From Candidatus Woesearchaeota archaeon (GTDB lineage Archaea > Nanoarchaeota > Nanoarchaeia > Woesearchaeales > JAGVZT01), in NCBI GenBank assembly GCA_017608295.1, contig JAFCGF010000073.1, forward strand, positions 1 through 7,050: a stretch of DNA of 7,050 bases, read 5' to 3'. The notes beneath the pieces were generated by a model, which saw nothing but the letters and a program-made list of their open reading frames with translations, ran no database searches and was not told the DNA's origin. Each line of letters opens with the position of its first letter. The first letter of the stretch is position 1. The translations under genes and the position numbers were made by a program. Positions 6,965-7,050 of this stretch are shown here, in pieces.

Positions 6965-7050
6965 TTGAATGTTAATAACTTATGATATTTTATGTGTTAA
7001 TAATTTGCAGGTTTTTCGTACTTTTATGTTATAAAGCTTGCAGTTATGAT
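6965..7050 (-). promoter_or_regulatory. A/T-rich leader of the sulfatase operon with direct repeat
   Basis: The 86 bases upstream of the first sulfatase are A/T-rich and have stops in all minus-strand frames, so no upstream coding end is evident inside the window. GTTAATAA occurs twice on the plus strand (6971-6978 and 6996-7003), 25 bp apart, read as TTATTAAC on the operon strand. No TAnnTTTG box is found on the minus strand. The leader may hold a regulator site or may be an intercistronic gap within a larger operon extending to the right. Confidence 0.3.

Overview
The window looks like a carbohydrate-degradation locus from a member of the Bacteroidota. Three things point there. The tRNA gene has a TAnnTTTG-type promoter box. 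The three protein genes have A/T-rich leaders with no Shine-Dalgarno sequence. All three products carry lipoprotein signal peptides and belong to families (GH95 and S1 sulfatases) that are abundant in Bacteroidota polysaccharide utilization loci. A sulfatase-rich marine or gut lineage such as Marinilabiliales/Prolixibacteraceae would fit, but that is inference and the sequence alone does not fix the genus.

Left end (1-425). About 255 bases with no convincing protein gene hold a degenerate series of GGATN words, a long imperfect GC-rich inverted repeat, a Bacteroidota-type promoter box and a perfect 12-bp tandem repeat. These lead into a plus-strand tRNA gene with a CAU anticodon (256-329). 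A strong 12-bp hairpin with a T-tract (344-378) lies between the tRNA and the convergent protein genes and probably terminates transcription from both sides.

Main body (426-6964). Three large genes all lie on the minus strand, so transcription runs right to left: a formylglycine-type S1 sulfatase (4997-6964), 11 bp later a second S1 sulfatase of a different subtype with a probable GTG start (2889-4985), and 93 bp later a GH95 alpha-L-fucosidase (426-2795). The spacing suggests one operon. Both sulfatases end in a related discoidin-like (F5/8 type C) module of about 155-165 residues, although their catalytic domains differ clearly. Taken together, the genes suggest stepwise exo-degradation of a sulfated, fucose-containing glycan, such as an algal fucan-type polysaccharide or a sulfated fucosylated mucin-like glycan: sulfate esters are removed and terminal fucose is then released.

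Right end (6965-7050). A short A/T-rich leader upstream of the first sulfatase contains an 8-bp direct repeat and no recognisable TAnnTTTG promoter on the minus strand. The operon may therefore continue beyond the window, where a SusC/SusD pair, a regulator and a sulfatase-maturating enzyme would be expected; none of these is in view. I see no CRISPR array, insertion sequence, phage gene or clearly unprecedented system here.
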